Made by a program: the position numbers and the translations under genes. The notes beneath the pieces were generated by a model, which saw nothing but the letters and a program-made list of their open reading frames with translations, was not told the origin of the DNA and made no database searches. 64,000 bases of DNA from Bacteroidales bacterium. Lineage in GTDB: Bacteria; Bacteroidota; Bacteroidia; Bacteroidales; Bacteroidaceae. Shown piece by piece: positions 18,611-27,878 of this stretch. The stretch spans positions 1 to 64,000 of the forward strand of contig SFPC01000008.1 in the NCBI GenBank assembly GCA_004552195.1, written 5' to 3'. Within the stretch, counting starts at the first letter, position 1. Each line of letters begins with the position of its first letter.

Positions 18611-21238
18611 ATGAACAGTTCACGCTTTCTGCTCTGTATAGTTGCTGCCTTTGCCTGGCTCACGGCAACGGCTCAAACCAACACATCCACCGAAAAAACG
18701 CCCAAAATAACCTATACGGCCAACCACCCGCGCTATGTGCTGGGCGGACTGACCGTGAGCGGGGTGAAAAACTTCGACGAAGAACTGCTGAAGCACATCT
18801 CCGGACTGACCGTGGGCGAAACCTACGAAATTCCCGGCCCCGACATCAGCGAGGCCGTCAGAAAATACTGGAGCCAAAAGCTCTTTTCCAACGTGCAAAT
18901 CGAGGCGGACAGCATCGTGGCGGGAAAAATTTACCTCCACGTGAAACTCACCGCACAACCCCGCATCTCCAGCATCAACTATACGGGCGTGAAGAAAAGC
19001 GAACGCGAGGACTGCGAAAAGATTATCGGACTGCAAACCGGAAACCAAATCACCACCGACATGGTGAACCGCGCGGAACACTACATCAAGAAACATTTTG
19101 TGGAAAAGGGCTTCAAGAACTGCGAGGTGAACATCGTACAACGCGAGGACGTGACGGGCGACAACCGCGTGCTCGTGGACATCAACATCAACAAGAACGA
19201 GAAAATCAAAGTCAACCGCATCTACATCTCAGGCATCGACCCGAAACACGAGAACAAGCTCAAGCGGGCCATGAAGAAGACGCACGAGAAAGGATTTAAG
19301 AACTGGTTCCGCTCCAAGAAGTTCCTGCCCGAAAAATACGAGGAGGACAAGGGCCTGGTCATCGAAAAGCTGAACTCATGGGGCTATCGCGACGCACTGC
19401 TCAAGAGCGACAGTGTGGTAACGGTGGACGAAAAGCACGTGGACGTGTACCTCGACCTCTACGAGGGCAAGAAGTACTACCTGCGCAACATTTCGTGGGT
19501 GGGCAACACGGTCTATAACTCCGACCTCCTGCAACACCTCCTGCAGATGAACCACGGCGATGTGTACAACCTGAAGCTGATGAACAAACGCCTGCGCGAG
19601 GACGAAGACGCCATAGGCAATTTGTACTACAACAACGGCTACGTGTTCTACAACCTCGACCCAGTGGAAATCAACATCGAGGGCGACAGCATCGACCTCG
19701 AAATGCGCATCAGGGAGGGGCAGCAGGCCACCTTCAACCGCGTGCGCATTGCAGGAAACGACCGCGTGTTTGAAAACGTCATCCGACGCGAGCTGCGCAC
19801 CAAGCCGGGCGACCTCTTCTCCATGGAGAGCATCAAACGCTCCGTGCAGGACCTGGCACAGATGAACCAGTTCGACCCCGAAGCCTTGCAGAGCCAACTG
19901 TTCCAGAACATCAAGCCGGACCAGGTTACGGGAACGGTGGACATCACCTACCCCCTCGTTCACAAAGGCGGCGACCAGATTGAACTCTCGGCGGGATGGG
20001 GACAGACAGGCGTCGTGGGACGTGTGGGACTCAAGTTCACCAACTTCTCCATGCAGAGCCTCTTCAACAAGGGCCGCAAACGCGCCGGATTTATTCCCCA
20101 GGGCGACGGGCAGACGCTCTCGCTCCAGGTGCAGAGCAACGGTACGTATTACCAAAGCTACGGACTGTCGTTCCTGGAGCCGTGGTTTGGCGGAAAACGC
20201 CCCAACCAGCTCTCACTCTCCATCTCATACAGTAAACAGAGCGACATCAACTCCAACTACGTCAACCAGAATTATTACAACAACTACTACAATTATCTTT
20301 ACGGCTACGGTTCGAGTTCAAACTACTACACGGACGCTTACGACCCGGACAAGTACGTGAAAATGCTCGGCGTGAGTCTGGGATTTGGTAAGCGTTTGCG
20401 GTGGCCCGACGACTACTTCACCTTCATGGCGGAGCTTTCCTACACGCGCTACATGCTGAAGGCTTGGCAGTACTTCCTCATCACAGACGGTAACTGCAAC
20501 AACATCAACCTATCGCTCTCGTTGATGCGAAACTCCACGGACCACCCGTTCTATCCGCGCAAGGGCTCCGACTTCCTCTTCTCCGTGACCGTAACACCGC
20601 CCTACTCGCTCTGGGACAAAAAGGACTACAAGAACCTGGCCAACAACTACCAAAGTGCCAACTACCAACGCGAGGCACAGGAGAAGTATCGCTTCATAGA
20701 ATACCACAAGTGGAAATTCAAACTCCGCACTTTCACCGCGCTGACCGGTGCAGTGAAGGCGCCGGTCCTGATGACGCGCCTCGAATGTGGCATACTCGGT
20801 GCTTACAACCGTTACAACAAGTCGCCGTTTGAAACGTACTACGTGGGCGGCGACGGCATGTCGGGCTACTCCACGGGCTATGCCACGGAAACCATCGGCC
20901 TTCGCGGTTACGACAACGGCTCTCTCTCCGGCAACTCGTCGTGGGGCGCCTACGCCTACAGCCGCATGACGCTGGAGTTGCGCTACCCGTTGATGCTGGA
21001 AAGCTCCACGTCCATCTACGCCCTGGCCTTCGTGGAAGGCGGTAACGCTTGGGAGAACGTGAAGGACTTCAATCCCTTCGACATGAAGCGTTCGGCCGGC
21101 GTGGGCGTGCGCATCCTCCTCCCCATGGTGGGCCTGATGGGTATCGACTGGGCCTACGGTTTCCAGAAACGCATCAGCGGCTACAGCGGCACGGCCGGCG
21201 GCTCACAGTTCCACTTTATCATAGGCCAAGAATTCTAA
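18611..21238 (+). CDS. bamA: Outer membrane protein assembly factor BamA
   Basis: An 875-residue Omp85 protein that folds barrels into the outer membrane. It has a signal peptide (MNSSRFLLCIVAAFAWLTATAQ) and then about five POTRA repeats to about residue 450 (VLGGLTVSGVKNFDEELL, RISSINYTGVKKSE, KVNRIYISGIDPK, YLRNISWVGNTVYNSDLL, TFNRVRIAGNDRVFEN). A 16-strand barrel carries the L6 motif LRGYDNG, and the chain ends in Phe (GQEF). A long Asn/Tyr-rich extracellular loop (near residues 550-580) is species-specific. It sits in the cluster with uppS upstream and two ompH/skp genes downstream. Confidence 0.96.
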   Translation: MNSSRFLLCIVAAFAWLTATAQTNTSTEKTPKITYTANHPRYVLGGLTVSGVKNFDEELLKHISGLTVGETYEIPGPDISEAVRKYWSQKLFSNVQIEADSIVAGKIYLHVKLTAQPRISSINYTGVKKSEREDCEKIIGLQTGNQITTDMVNRAEHYIKKHFVEKGFKNCEVNIVQREDVTGDNRVLVDININKNEKIKVNRIYISGIDPKHENKLKRAMKKTHEKGFKNWFRSKKFLPEKYEEDKGLVIEKLNSWGYRDALLKSDSVVTVDEKHVDVYLDLYEGKKYYLRNISWVGNTVYNSDLLQHLLQMNHGDVYNLKLMNKRLREDEDAIGNLYYNNGYVFYNLDPVEINIEGDSIDLEMRIREGQQATFNRVRIAGNDRVFENVIRRELRTKPGDLFSMESIKRSVQDLAQMNQFDPEALQSQLFQNIKPDQVTGTVDITYPLVHKGGDQIELSAGWGQTGVVGRVGLKFTNFSMQSLFNKGRKRAGFIPQGDGQTLSLQVQSNGTYYQSYGLSFLEPWFGGKRPNQLSLSISYSKQSDINSNYVNQNYYNNYYNYLYGYGSSSNYYTDAYDPDKYVKMLGVSLGFGKRLRWPDDYFTFMAELSYTRYMLKAWQYFLITDGNCNNINLSLSLMRNSTDHPFYPRKGSDFLFSVTVTPPYSLWDKKDYKNLANNYQSANYQREAQEKYRFIEYHKWKFKLRTFTALTGAVKAPVLMTRLECGILGAYNRYNKSPFETYYVGGDGMSGYSTGYATETIGLRGYDNGSLSGNSSWGAYAYSRMTLELRYPLMLESSTSIYALAFVEGGNAWENVKDFNPFDMKRSAGVGVRILLPMVGLMGIDWAYGFQKRISGYSGTAGGSQFHFIIGQEF

Positions 21239-21257
21239 CAAATCAAACCTAAAGGCA

Positions 21258-21773
21258 ATGAAACGACTGTTATTCCTCTTAGTCATCGCCCTCTCAACGG
21301 CCTTCGAGGCCGGGGCACAGAAGTTCGCACTCGTCGACATGGAGTATATTCTCAGCAACATCCCCGCCTACGAGCGTGCCAACGAACAGCTGAACCAAAC
21401 CTCCAAAGCCTGGCAGGCTGAGGTGGAGGCGCTCAACACCACCGCTCAAACGCTCTACAAAAACTACCAGAACGAAAGCGTCTTCCTGAGCGAGGCACAG
21501 AAGAAGGAGCGCGAAAAGGCCATCGTCGACAAGGAAAAGGAAGCGGCCGACCTGAAAAAGAAATACTTCGGCCCCGAAGGCGAACTGTTCAAGAAGCGTC
21601 AAAGTCTGGTGGAGCCCATCCAGGACGAAATCTACAATGCCATCAAAGGCATCGCCAACGCCAAAGGCTTCCAGCTCATCCTGGACCGCGCGTCGGACAG
21701 CGGCATCATCTTTGCCTCACCCTCCATCGACATCAGCAACGAAGTGCTCGCTAAACTCGGCTACGCAAAGTAA
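21258..21773 (+). CDS. OmpH/Skp-family periplasmic chaperone (first copy)
   Basis: A 171-residue exported protein with a signal peptide (ending FEAGAQ) and the OmpH opening KFALVDMEYILSNIPAYERANEQL. A long charged coiled coil follows (about residues 45-115), then a C-terminal body with ILDRASDSGIIFASPSIDIS. Skp trimers carry unfolded barrel proteins to BamA. It starts 19 bp after bamA, so it is in the same operon. Confidence 0.9.
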   Translation: MKRLLFLLVIALSTAFEAGAQKFALVDMEYILSNIPAYERANEQLNQTSKAWQAEVEALNTTAQTLYKNYQNESVFLSEAQKKEREKAIVDKEKEAADLKKKYFGPEGELFKKRQSLVEPIQDEIYNAIKGIANAKGFQLILDRASDSGIIFASPSIDISNEVLAKLGYAK

Positions 21774-21846
21774 CCTTGCCCGCAGTGGAACAGCCCATGA
21801 AAGCCGTCGTTCCACTCACTCGCCAACGTCAGCAAAGCACTCGTGG

Positions 21847-21914
21847 ACTTTCAAAAAATAGTCCTGGACTTGTAAAAAAATATCCTGGAGTAGAAAAAAA
21901 TAGTCCAGGACTTG
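21847..21914. repeat. Family A palindromic repeat, copy 3
   Basis: Three tandem phrases: A6-TAGTCCTGGACTT, A7-TATCCTGGAGTAG (mutated) and A7-TAGTCCAGGACTT. It lies between the two ompH genes just before a strong terminator. Confidence 0.7.
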
Positions 21915-21915
21915 T

Positions 21916-21962
21916 GCAACCAGCCCCGAAGCCTGCATTCTGTCGGCCTCGGGGCTGGTTGC
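21916..21962 (+). terminator. Hairpin after the bamA-ompH operon
   Basis: A long stem (GCAACCAGCCCCGA against CGGGGCTGGTTGC, with a partly paired interior) is followed by AATTTTCC. It separates the first ompH from the promoter region of the second. Confidence 0.65.
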
Positions 21963-21968
21963 AATTTT

Positions 21969-22137
21969 CCATAAAATAGGCTGCACCTCAGCAATGCAAA
22001 AGCAAATCCTTCGGCTTTTCTTTTGCTATTGCGTTCGGTTTGCACTATCTTTCCATAAAATAGGCGGCGGCTCGGCATAGAAAATCAAAAATCTTTTGAT
22101 TTTCATTTTGCTATGCTCTCGCCTTGCACTATCTTTG
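21969..22137 (+). promoter_or_regulatory. Tandem dyad-containing promoter cassettes before the second ompH
   Basis: Two successive cassettes share the order TCCATAAAATAGGC, a GC-rich CTC.GCA phrase, an AT-rich hairpin, TTTTGCTAT, a ..TTGCAC phrase and TATCTTT. The second is a full-consensus promoter: TTTG at 22107-22110, a 19-nt spacer and TATCTTTG at 22130-22137. The first has TTTG at 22022-22025, a 20-nt spacer and TATCTTTC at 22046-22053. In the second cassette CGGCATAG pairs with CTATGCTC across the hairpin, so the -33 box lies in a cruciform-capable dyad. Confidence 0.7.
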
Positions 22138-22163
22138 CCGGCAAAATTAAAAACAGACACTGA

Positions 22164-22712
22164 ATGTTCAAGAAATTATTGCTCATCGTGCTCTTCGCAG
22201 CACCTCTCAGTCTCTGCGCACAGAAGTTTGCGCACTTCGACTACGCTTCTATTATGCAGTCCATGCCCGAGGCAAAAGCCGTACAGGCTGAGCTCGAAAC
22301 GCTCTACAAGCAGTATCAAACGGAGTTGGAAAACATGCAGAAGGAGTTCCAGACCAAAATGGAAAAATACCAGAAGGAGGACACCGACGCTACACCCGCC
22401 AACATCCGCGAACGCCACAACCAGGAACTGCAGGAAATGTACCAGCGTCTCCAGCAGGCTCAGCAGGACAACTCCGAAAACTTCCAGCAGGAACAGCAGA
22501 AGAAGATGCAGCCCGTTACCCAAAAAGTGATGGATGCCGTCAATGCTGTGGCACAGGAAGGTGGCTACGTTTACATCATCGATAAAAACGGAGCGCAGGG
22601 TGCAGGCATCGTTATCAACGAAACGCTCAGCACCGACGTTACTTCGACCATCATGAAAAAGCTCGGCATCACCGCCTCCACGGCTAAGCCTGCCGCAGCA
22701 CCGGCCAAGTAA
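22164..22712 (+). CDS. OmpH/Skp-family periplasmic chaperone (second copy)
   Basis: A 182-residue paralogue of the preceding gene. It has a signal peptide (LSLCAQ), the opening KFAHFDYASIMQSMPEAKAVQAELE and a Gln/Glu-rich coiled coil to about residue 120. The ending has VYIIDKNGAQGAGIVINETLS and an Ala/Pro tail. Unlike the first copy it has its own strong promoter, so the two may be expressed under different conditions. The role is inferred from the family: escorting outer-membrane proteins. Confidence 0.9.
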   Translation: MFKKLLLIVLFAAPLSLCAQKFAHFDYASIMQSMPEAKAVQAELETLYKQYQTELENMQKEFQTKMEKYQKEDTDATPANIRERHNQELQEMYQRLQQAQQDNSENFQQEQQKKMQPVTQKVMDAVNAVAQEGGYVYIIDKNGAQGAGIVINETLSTDVTSTIMKKLGITASTAKPAAAPAK

Positions 22713-22770
22713 CTCCTAACAAGATTCTTGTATTCATTTTCCTCTATTCATAAGATTTAGATGCATCGCT

Positions 22771-22805
22771 CGGCACATTGGCTGTGAAGCCCATGTGCCG
22801 TTTTT
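22771..22805 (+). terminator. Terminator after the second ompH
   Basis: Stem CGGCACAT/ATGTGCCG with an inner GGCT/AGCC helix, followed by T5. It lies 14 bp before the lolD-like start codon, so the ABC gene needs read-through or a nearby promoter. Confidence 0.75.
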
Positions 22806-22818
22806 AATAAAGCTCCAC

Positions 22819-23487
22819 ATGATTACCCTACGCAACATCCATAAATCCTTCGGCCCGCTCGAAGTGCTCAAAGGCATCGACCTCGACATCCGGGCCCACG
22901 AGGTGGTCAGCATTGTCGGACCCAGCGGAGCCGGAAAAACCACCCTGCTGCAAATCATGGGCACACTCTACAAACCCGACGCCGGAACCGTGGAAATTGC
23001 CGGCGAAAACGTGCTCCAACTCTCCGGAAACAAACTCTCACGCTTCCGCTGCGAACACATCGGCTTCGTGTTCCAGTTCCACCAGCTGCTACCCGAATTT
23101 TCGGCCCTCGAAAACGTGATGATACCCGGCATGATAGCACGCCTCGACCGCACCGAAACGAAACGACGCGCCATGGAGTTGCTCGACTTCCTCGGACTCG
23201 CCAACCGGGCCGACCACAAACCTGCACAACTCTCCGGTGGCGAGAAACAACGCACCGCGGTGGCACGCGCACTCATGAACCGCCCGGACATCATCCTGGC
23301 CGACGAACCATCAGGCAGCCTCGACAGCCACAACAAGGAAGAACTGCACAAACTCTTCTTCAAACTCCGCGACGAGATGGGGCAGACCTTCGCCATCGTT
23401 ACCCACGACGAGACCCTGGCCGCCCTCACCGACCGCACCATCCACCTGGTCGACGGACTGGTGGCCGAACCGACGGCCGCACTCTAA
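22819..23487 (+). CDS. LolD/MacB-type ABC transporter ATPase
   Basis: A 222-residue ATPase. Walker A is [10 protein letters not shown], the Q-loop region is [18 protein letters not shown], the signature is LSGGEKQR, Walker B is [12 protein letters not shown] and the switch is VTHDE. The [10 protein letters not shown] and PSGSLDSHN features match the LolD/MacB/FtsE branch that drives lipoprotein release or mechanotransmission. The start is the ATG at 22819; the frame opens at 22795 inside a hairpin. No permease gene is adjacent, so the partner lies elsewhere. The lolD name is likely but unproven. Confidence 0.85.
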   Translation: MITLRNIHKSFGPLEVLKGIDLDIRAHEVVSIVGPSGAGKTTLLQIMGTLYKPDAGTVEIAGENVLQLSGNKLSRFRCEHIGFVFQFHQLLPEFSALENVMIPGMIARLDRTETKRRAMELLDFLGLANRADHKPAQLSGGEKQRTAVARALMNRPDIILADEPSGSLDSHNKEELHKLFFKLRDEMGQTFAIVTHDETLAALTDRTIHLVDGLVAEPTAAL

Positions 23488-23532
23488 CCCGCCCGCCCTC
23501 TATTCCTTCCACCGACAACTCACCTCCACCCC

Positions 23533-24378
23533 ATGATCTCACTCGGCAACTACAATACCCTCCGCATTACCCGTTTCACCGAACACGGCGCCTACCTCGA
23601 CGGCGGCAGCGTCGGCGAAATACTCATGCCCAAGAAGTACGTCAACCCCCGGCTGCGGCCGGGCGACACCGTAGAAGTGTTCGTCTACCTGGACCAGGGC
23701 GAGCGGCTGGTAGGCACGCTCGAAACGCCACTGGCCCGCGTGGGCGACTTCGCCTTCCTGCGCGTGGCGTGGGTCAACGAGTATGGCGCGTTTCTCGACT
23801 GGGGCCTGACGAAGGACCTCTTCGTGCCCTTCCGCGAACAGAAGATGCCCATGCAGCAAGGCCGCTCCTACCTTGTCCACATCCATGTGGACCCCGAAAC
23901 ACAGCGCATCGTGGCGTCCGCCAAGGTGGAACGCTACCTCCAACGCGCCACCACCAACCTGTACCACCGCGGACAGGAGGTGGAAATCGTCATACAGCAA
24001 AAAACACCGCTGGGATTTAAGTGCATCGTCGACAACCGCTGCCCCGGACAGCTCTACGACAACCAAATCTTCGACGTGCAGCCCCACGCCGGCGACGTGT
24101 TCACCGCCACCATCGTCAACGTGAGACCCGACGGCAAGCTCGACCTCTCCCTGCAACGCATCGGGAAAGGACGCTTCCGCGACTTCGCTGAACAACTCCG
24201 CGAAGCACTGAAAGAAGCCGGCGGCTCGCTACCCGTGACGGACCATTCCTCACCCGAAGAACTGCAACAACGCTTCGGAGTAAGCAAAAAAACTTTCAAA
24301 AGAGCAGTAGGCACACTTTATAAAAGTGGAGAATTGCTTCTTGAACCTGACAAAATCACGCTGATTAACGAAGATTAA
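23533..24378 (+). CDS. S1-like RNA-binding protein of the CvfB/YitL family
   Basis: A 281-residue cytosolic protein with consecutive S1-type OB folds (LGNYNTLRITRFTEHGAYLDGG, PLARVGDFAFLRVAWVNEYGAFLDWGL, HAGDVFTATIVNVRPDGKLDLSLQ). A C-terminal winged helix follows (SPEELQQRFGVSKKTFKRAVGTLYKSGEL). This layout is that of CvfB, an RNA-binding regulator first linked to virulence gene expression in staphylococci. The candidate small RNA begins about 80 bp downstream. Confidence 0.9.
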   Translation: MISLGNYNTLRITRFTEHGAYLDGGSVGEILMPKKYVNPRLRPGDTVEVFVYLDQGERLVGTLETPLARVGDFAFLRVAWVNEYGAFLDWGLTKDLFVPFREQKMPMQQGRSYLVHIHVDPETQRIVASAKVERYLQRATTNLYHRGQEVEIVIQQKTPLGFKCIVDNRCPGQLYDNQIFDVQPHAGDVFTATIVNVRPDGKLDLSLQRIGKGRFRDFAEQLREALKEAGGSLPVTDHSSPEELQQRFGVSKKTFKRAVGTLYKSGELLLEPDKITLINED

Positions 24379-24419
24379 CGCGGAAATGCGAAGTAAATGC
24401 GAAAAAAAGTAGGGATGGA

Positions 24420-24451
24420 CTTGGTTACTTTTGGAAAAGCCCTTACTTTTG
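24420..24451 (+). promoter_or_regulatory. Promoter of a candidate small RNA
   Basis: CTTG at 24420-24423 (one mismatch to TTTG), a 20-nt spacer and a perfect TACTTTTG at 24444-24451. No gene of normal size follows before a terminator at about 24575. Confidence 0.6.
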
Positions 24452-24456
24452 CATCG

Positions 24457-24576
24457 TCTTCAAGAAAGAAGAGCCGCAGCGAGCGGCCAACTTCTACAAA
24501 CAAGATAGTTTTTTCATCTCTATATAAGTTCTGTGAGGCAACTGTGCGTTGGGAAACGCGTAGTTGCCATTTTTTG
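24457..24576 (+). ncRNA. Candidate small RNA, about 120 nt
   Basis: A promoter ends at 24451 and a strong intrinsic terminator closes at 24576. The terminator stem is GGCAACT/AGTTGCC plus GCGTT/AACGC, followed by T6 at 24570-24575. Between them is a small hairpin (GCCGC-AGCGA-GCGGC at 24473-24487) and a single-stranded AU-rich stretch that could be a target-pairing region. No short ORF with a plausible start looks coding. I do not match it to 6S RNA, tmRNA or SRP RNA. The transcript is inferred from signals only. Confidence 0.55.
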
Positions 24577-24637
24577 TGTACACGCCGCCGCCCGGGCCGC
24601 CACCCCCGGGGCAACAACCCCGGCCTCCCATCGATTT
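24577..24637. other. GC-rich spacer
   Basis: A short GC-rich stretch with CCCCGG runs between the candidate small RNA and the family B array. No gene is seen. Confidence 0.4.
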
Positions 24638-25017
24638 TCAAGGACAACAACATAAACAACCTCTGACAACTTATAATATTTGTCCCTGTTGTCTTGAATT
24701 GCTTTGACGACAACATAAACAACTAAAGACAACTTTGTTTCACTTGCAAGAGGTTGTTTCTTGTTGTCTAAGTTGTCGTCAGAATTTGAGGACAACAACA
24801 TAAACAACTAAAGACAACTTTTATAGCTTCCAAGAGGTTATCACTTGTTGTCTTTGTTGTCGTCAAAATTTAAGGACAACAACATAAACAACTATAGACA
24901 ACTTTGTTTCACTTGCAAGAGGTTGTTCCTTGTTGTCTTTGTTGTCGTCAAAGCAATTCAGGACAACAGGGACAAATAAAAAAGTTGTTATTTGTTGTCT
25001 TTGTTGTCGTCAAAAAA
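24638..25017. repeat. Family B array 1 (GACAAC/GTTGTC, 84-85 bp period)
   Basis: GACAACAACATAAACAAC phrases begin near 24642, 24705, 24790 and 24874; the last three are spaced 85 and 84 bp. Each unit carries GTTGTC/GACAAC dyads. The array is itself framed by an inverted 34-bp sequence (about 24682-24715 against 24944-24977, one mismatch by eye). No reading frame here looks coding. Confidence 0.8.
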
Positions 25018-25074
25018 AGTCCAGGACTATTTTTGCGGGGTCGGCGAGTAAGAAAAAATAGTCCAGGACTATTT
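25018..25074. repeat. Family A palindromic repeat, copy 4
   Basis: AGTCCAGGACTATTTTT, then GGTCGGCGAGTAAG, then A6-TAGTCCAGGACTA. It directly abuts the family B array. After it (25075-25300) are GCACGCCTCCAC direct repeats but no gene. Confidence 0.75.
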
Positions 25075-25302
25075 CGCACGACATCACGACTATTTTCGCA
25101 CGCCTCCACGGCCATCTCGCACGCCTCCACAACCATCTCGCACAGCCTCGGCGGGTTGTCGCAGTACACGTGGGCGGCCGGAACAGCCGGGATGAGATGC
25201 CGCCACCCCTCCGCCGTCCTAAAACACAGGACGAAAAAACATAAAATCAGCTTCATTGGCTAATTTTTCCAACCAATAGAAAAAAATCCAAGGGAAATGA
25301 CT

Positions 25303-25310
25303 TAACTTTG
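25303..25310 (+). promoter_or_regulatory. -7 box upstream of the tyrosine kinase gene
   Basis: TAACTTTG, matching TAnnTTTG, sits 118 bp before the ATG at 25429. No TTTG lies at the right distance. The leader is long enough to hold regulatory structure, but none is obvious. Confidence 0.4.
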
Positions 25311-25428
25311 CGCCAAATGAAACGCAGGCCGTCAGTTAACCTACCCATTAGGCTAAAGCGGACATTCAGGTTACACAACGCCCCACTTCATCCTCACCAT
25401 TTTCGAGCCTATTTAAAACCTTACTCAC

Positions 25429-27858
25429 ATGAACGCTACCTCCCAAGCAGAAAATTACAATACGTCGCAAGACTCTGACTTGATGAACCTTCAGGACCAT
25501 TTCTTCCTCTGTCTTTCACAGTGGCGTTGGATTCTGCTCTCCGTCTTCCTGTGTTGCGGCATTGCCCTTTGGCACATTCTCACCACCCAGCCGGTGTACC
25601 AGCGCACGGCCACCATCATGATAAAGGACGACAGCAACTCCAGCATGATCAACGGCAGCGTGGGAGCCGTGTTCTCCGATATGGGAGTCGGCGTTACGGA
25701 AAGCAACGTTTACAACGAGATGCTCGCCATCCAAGCCCCCGCCCTCCTCACAGAAACCGGTAAACGCTTGGACTACAACGTGAACTACGAAAAACCCGGC
25801 ACCTTCCATTCCATTCCCCTCTACGGCGAACAGCTGCCCGTCAAGGTGATTTTCCACAGCCTCACCCCCGAAGACTTCGGAACCCTCACCCTGACCCTCA
25901 AGGGCACCAACAGCTTTGAATTGTCCGAATTTACCTACAACGGTGAGGAGGACCCGCAGGAGCGCGTCATCAAGGGACGTTTCAACACCATGATCAACAC
26001 CCCGCTGGGCAAGATTACCGTGTTGCCCACCGCCGGCCTGCGCGACTACTTGGAGGACAACCGCCCCATCGCCGTCAGCCGCAGCGACTATTACAGCATG
26101 ACGAACCGCATCGGCGCCAACCTCAGCACGAACTTGGCCGAAACGAAGGGAACACTCATCGCCATCACCTTCAGCGACGTGCTCCCGCAGCGTGCAGAGG
26201 ACGTCATCAACACCCTGCTCGACGTGTACAAAGAAAAATGGGTGGAGGACAAGAACCAAATGACCATTGCCACCTCCAAGTTCATCACCGAGCGTCTCGG
26301 AGTGATAGAGCGTGAGCTCGGCGACGTGGACCAGAACATCTCTTCCTACAAAAGCTCACACCTGCTCCCCGACGTGAAGGCCGCATCGGGCATCTACATG
26401 CAGATGGCCCAGGAGAACGCCAGCGAAATCATGAAGCTCAACACGCAGAAGGCCATTGCCACCTTCGTGCAGTCGTTCCTGAAAGAAAATGTCAAGAACA
26501 ACCAGCTCCTGCCCGTCAACACAGGCATCGACAACCGCGGCATCGAACTGCAAATCAACGAGTACAACAACACCCTGCTCGACCGCAACAACCTCGTGAC
26601 CAACTCCAGCGAAAAGAACCCGCTCCTCGCCACCTACGACCAGAAGCTGGAATCGCTGCGCTCCTCACTGCTCACCGGCATCAACAACCTCATCGTAAGC
26701 CTCAACACGCAAATCAAACACTGGGAGCAGAGCGAAAACCGCACCTCGGAACAGATTGCCTCCAACCCCGAACAGGCCAAATACCTCCAGGCCGTGGGAC
26801 GCGAACAGAAGGTGAAGGAAGCCCTCTACCTCTTCCTGCTGCAAAAACGCGAGGAGAACGAACTCTCACAAGCCTTCACGGCCTACAACACGCGCATCAT
26901 CTCGCCTCCATGCGGCAGCATTTACCCCGTGTCGCCCGTAAGGCGCAACATCATGCTCATAGCCTTCGCCATCGGCCTGGCCATCCCCATCGGCCTCATC
27001 TACCTGCGTGAATCGCTCAACACCAAACTGCGCGGACGCAAGGACCTGGAAAACGTGAAGGTGCCCTTCGTCGGCGAAATTCCCTTCTGCAAAAACCGTC
27101 ACGTCAAACGCGGCCTGATGTTCTGGAAGAAGAAGAGCGAAACGGGACGCCACCTCGTGGTGAAAGCCGGTGTGCGCAACGTGGTGAACGAAGCCTTCCG
27201 CATTGTCCGCACCAACCTCGAATTTATGCTCCGCAACTCCGACGGAAAGGTCATCCTCATCACCTCGTTCAACCCCGGCTCCGGAAAATCGTTCATCACG
27301 ATGAACATGGCGAGCAGCTTCGCGCTGAAAGGCAAGCGCGTGCTCGTTATCGACGGCGACCTGCGCCACGGAACCTCCTCAAAGTATGTGGGCACCCCCG
27401 AAGAGGGACTCAGCGATTACCTCAGCGGACAGGTGGACAACGTGCAGCGAGTGATTGTGCAGGACTACCACAACCCGACGCTCTACGTGTTGCCCATAGG
27501 CACCATGCCGCCCAACCCCACCGAACTGTTGCAAAACGAGCGCATGACTTCCGCCGTCAGCGAGCTGCGGCAGCAATTCGACTACGTCTTCATCGACTGT
27601 CCGCCCATCGAAGTGGTGGCCGACACGCAGATACTGGCACCTATGGCCGACCGCACCATCTTCATTGTCCGCACCGGCTTGCTCGAACGCTCCATGATCC
27701 GCGAGATAGACAAGCTCTACGACAGCGCAAAGTACCCCAACATGTCGCTCATCCTCAATGGCTCGAAAGGCCACGGCGACCGCCACGGCTATCGTTACCG
27801 TTACGGCTACGGATACGGCTATGGCTACGGTTACCACTATGGAGGCGACGAAAAATAA
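25429..27858 (+). CDS. Capsule/exopolysaccharide tyrosine autokinase (Wzc-like co-polymerase)
   Basis: An 809-residue inner-membrane protein controlling polysaccharide chain length. The order is an N-terminal Wzz-type TM helix (about 28-50), a large periplasmic region with coiled coils to about 500, a second TM helix (NIMLIAFAIGLAIPIGLIYL) and a cytoplasmic BY-kinase. The kinase shows Walker A FNPGSGKS (Lys620), Walker A' VLVIDGDLR and Walker B FIDCPP. The C-terminal tail (about 783-805) is a Tyr/Gly cluster, the autophosphorylation site. The cognate phosphatase gene follows 67 bp later. No glycosyltransferases are adjacent, so the pair is detached from a polysaccharide locus. Confidence 0.93.
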   Translation: MNATSQAENYNTSQDSDLMNLQDHFFLCLSQWRWILLSVFLCCGIALWHILTTQPVYQRTATIMIKDDSNSSMINGSVGAVFSDMGVGVTESNVYNEMLAIQAPALLTETGKRLDYNVNYEKPGTFHSIPLYGEQLPVKVIFHSLTPEDFGTLTLTLKGTNSFELSEFTYNGEEDPQERVIKGRFNTMINTPLGKITVLPTAGLRDYLEDNRPIAVSRSDYYSMTNRIGANLSTNLAETKGTLIAITFSDVLPQRAEDVINTLLDVYKEKWVEDKNQMTIATSKFITERLGVIERELGDVDQNISSYKSSHLLPDVKAASGIYMQMAQENASEIMKLNTQKAIATFVQSFLKENVKNNQLLPVNTGIDNRGIELQINEYNNTLLDRNNLVTNSSEKNPLLATYDQKLESLRSSLLTGINNLIVSLNTQIKHWEQSENRTSEQIASNPEQAKYLQAVGREQKVKEALYLFLLQKREENELSQAFTAYNTRIISPPCGSIYPVSPVRRNIMLIAFAIGLAIPIGLIYLRESLNTKLRGRKDLENVKVPFVGEIPFCKNRHVKRGLMFWKKKSETGRHLVVKAGVRNVVNEAFRIVRTNLEFMLRNSDGKVILITSFNPGSGKSFITMNMASSFALKGKRVLVIDGDLRHGTSSKYVGTPEEGLSDYLSGQVDNVQRVIVQDYHNPTLYVLPIGTMPPNPTELLQNERMTSAVSELRQQFDYVFIDCPPIEVVADTQILAPMADRTIFIVRTGLLERSMIREIDKLYDSAKYPNMSLILNGSKGHGDRHGYRYRYGYGYGYGYGYHYGGDEK

Positions 27859-27878
27859 CCCTCTGTAACACAGACGGC

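Noticed and set aside
24397..24666. 89-codon plus-strand frame after the CvfB-like gene
   Set aside because: It spans the promoter and terminator of the candidate small RNA and ends in the repeat array. The translation is Arg/Lys-rich without features.
24638..25017. CRISPR array
   Set aside because: The units contain internal dyads and no unique spacers of constant length. The 84-85 bp period is too long, and no cas genes are present.
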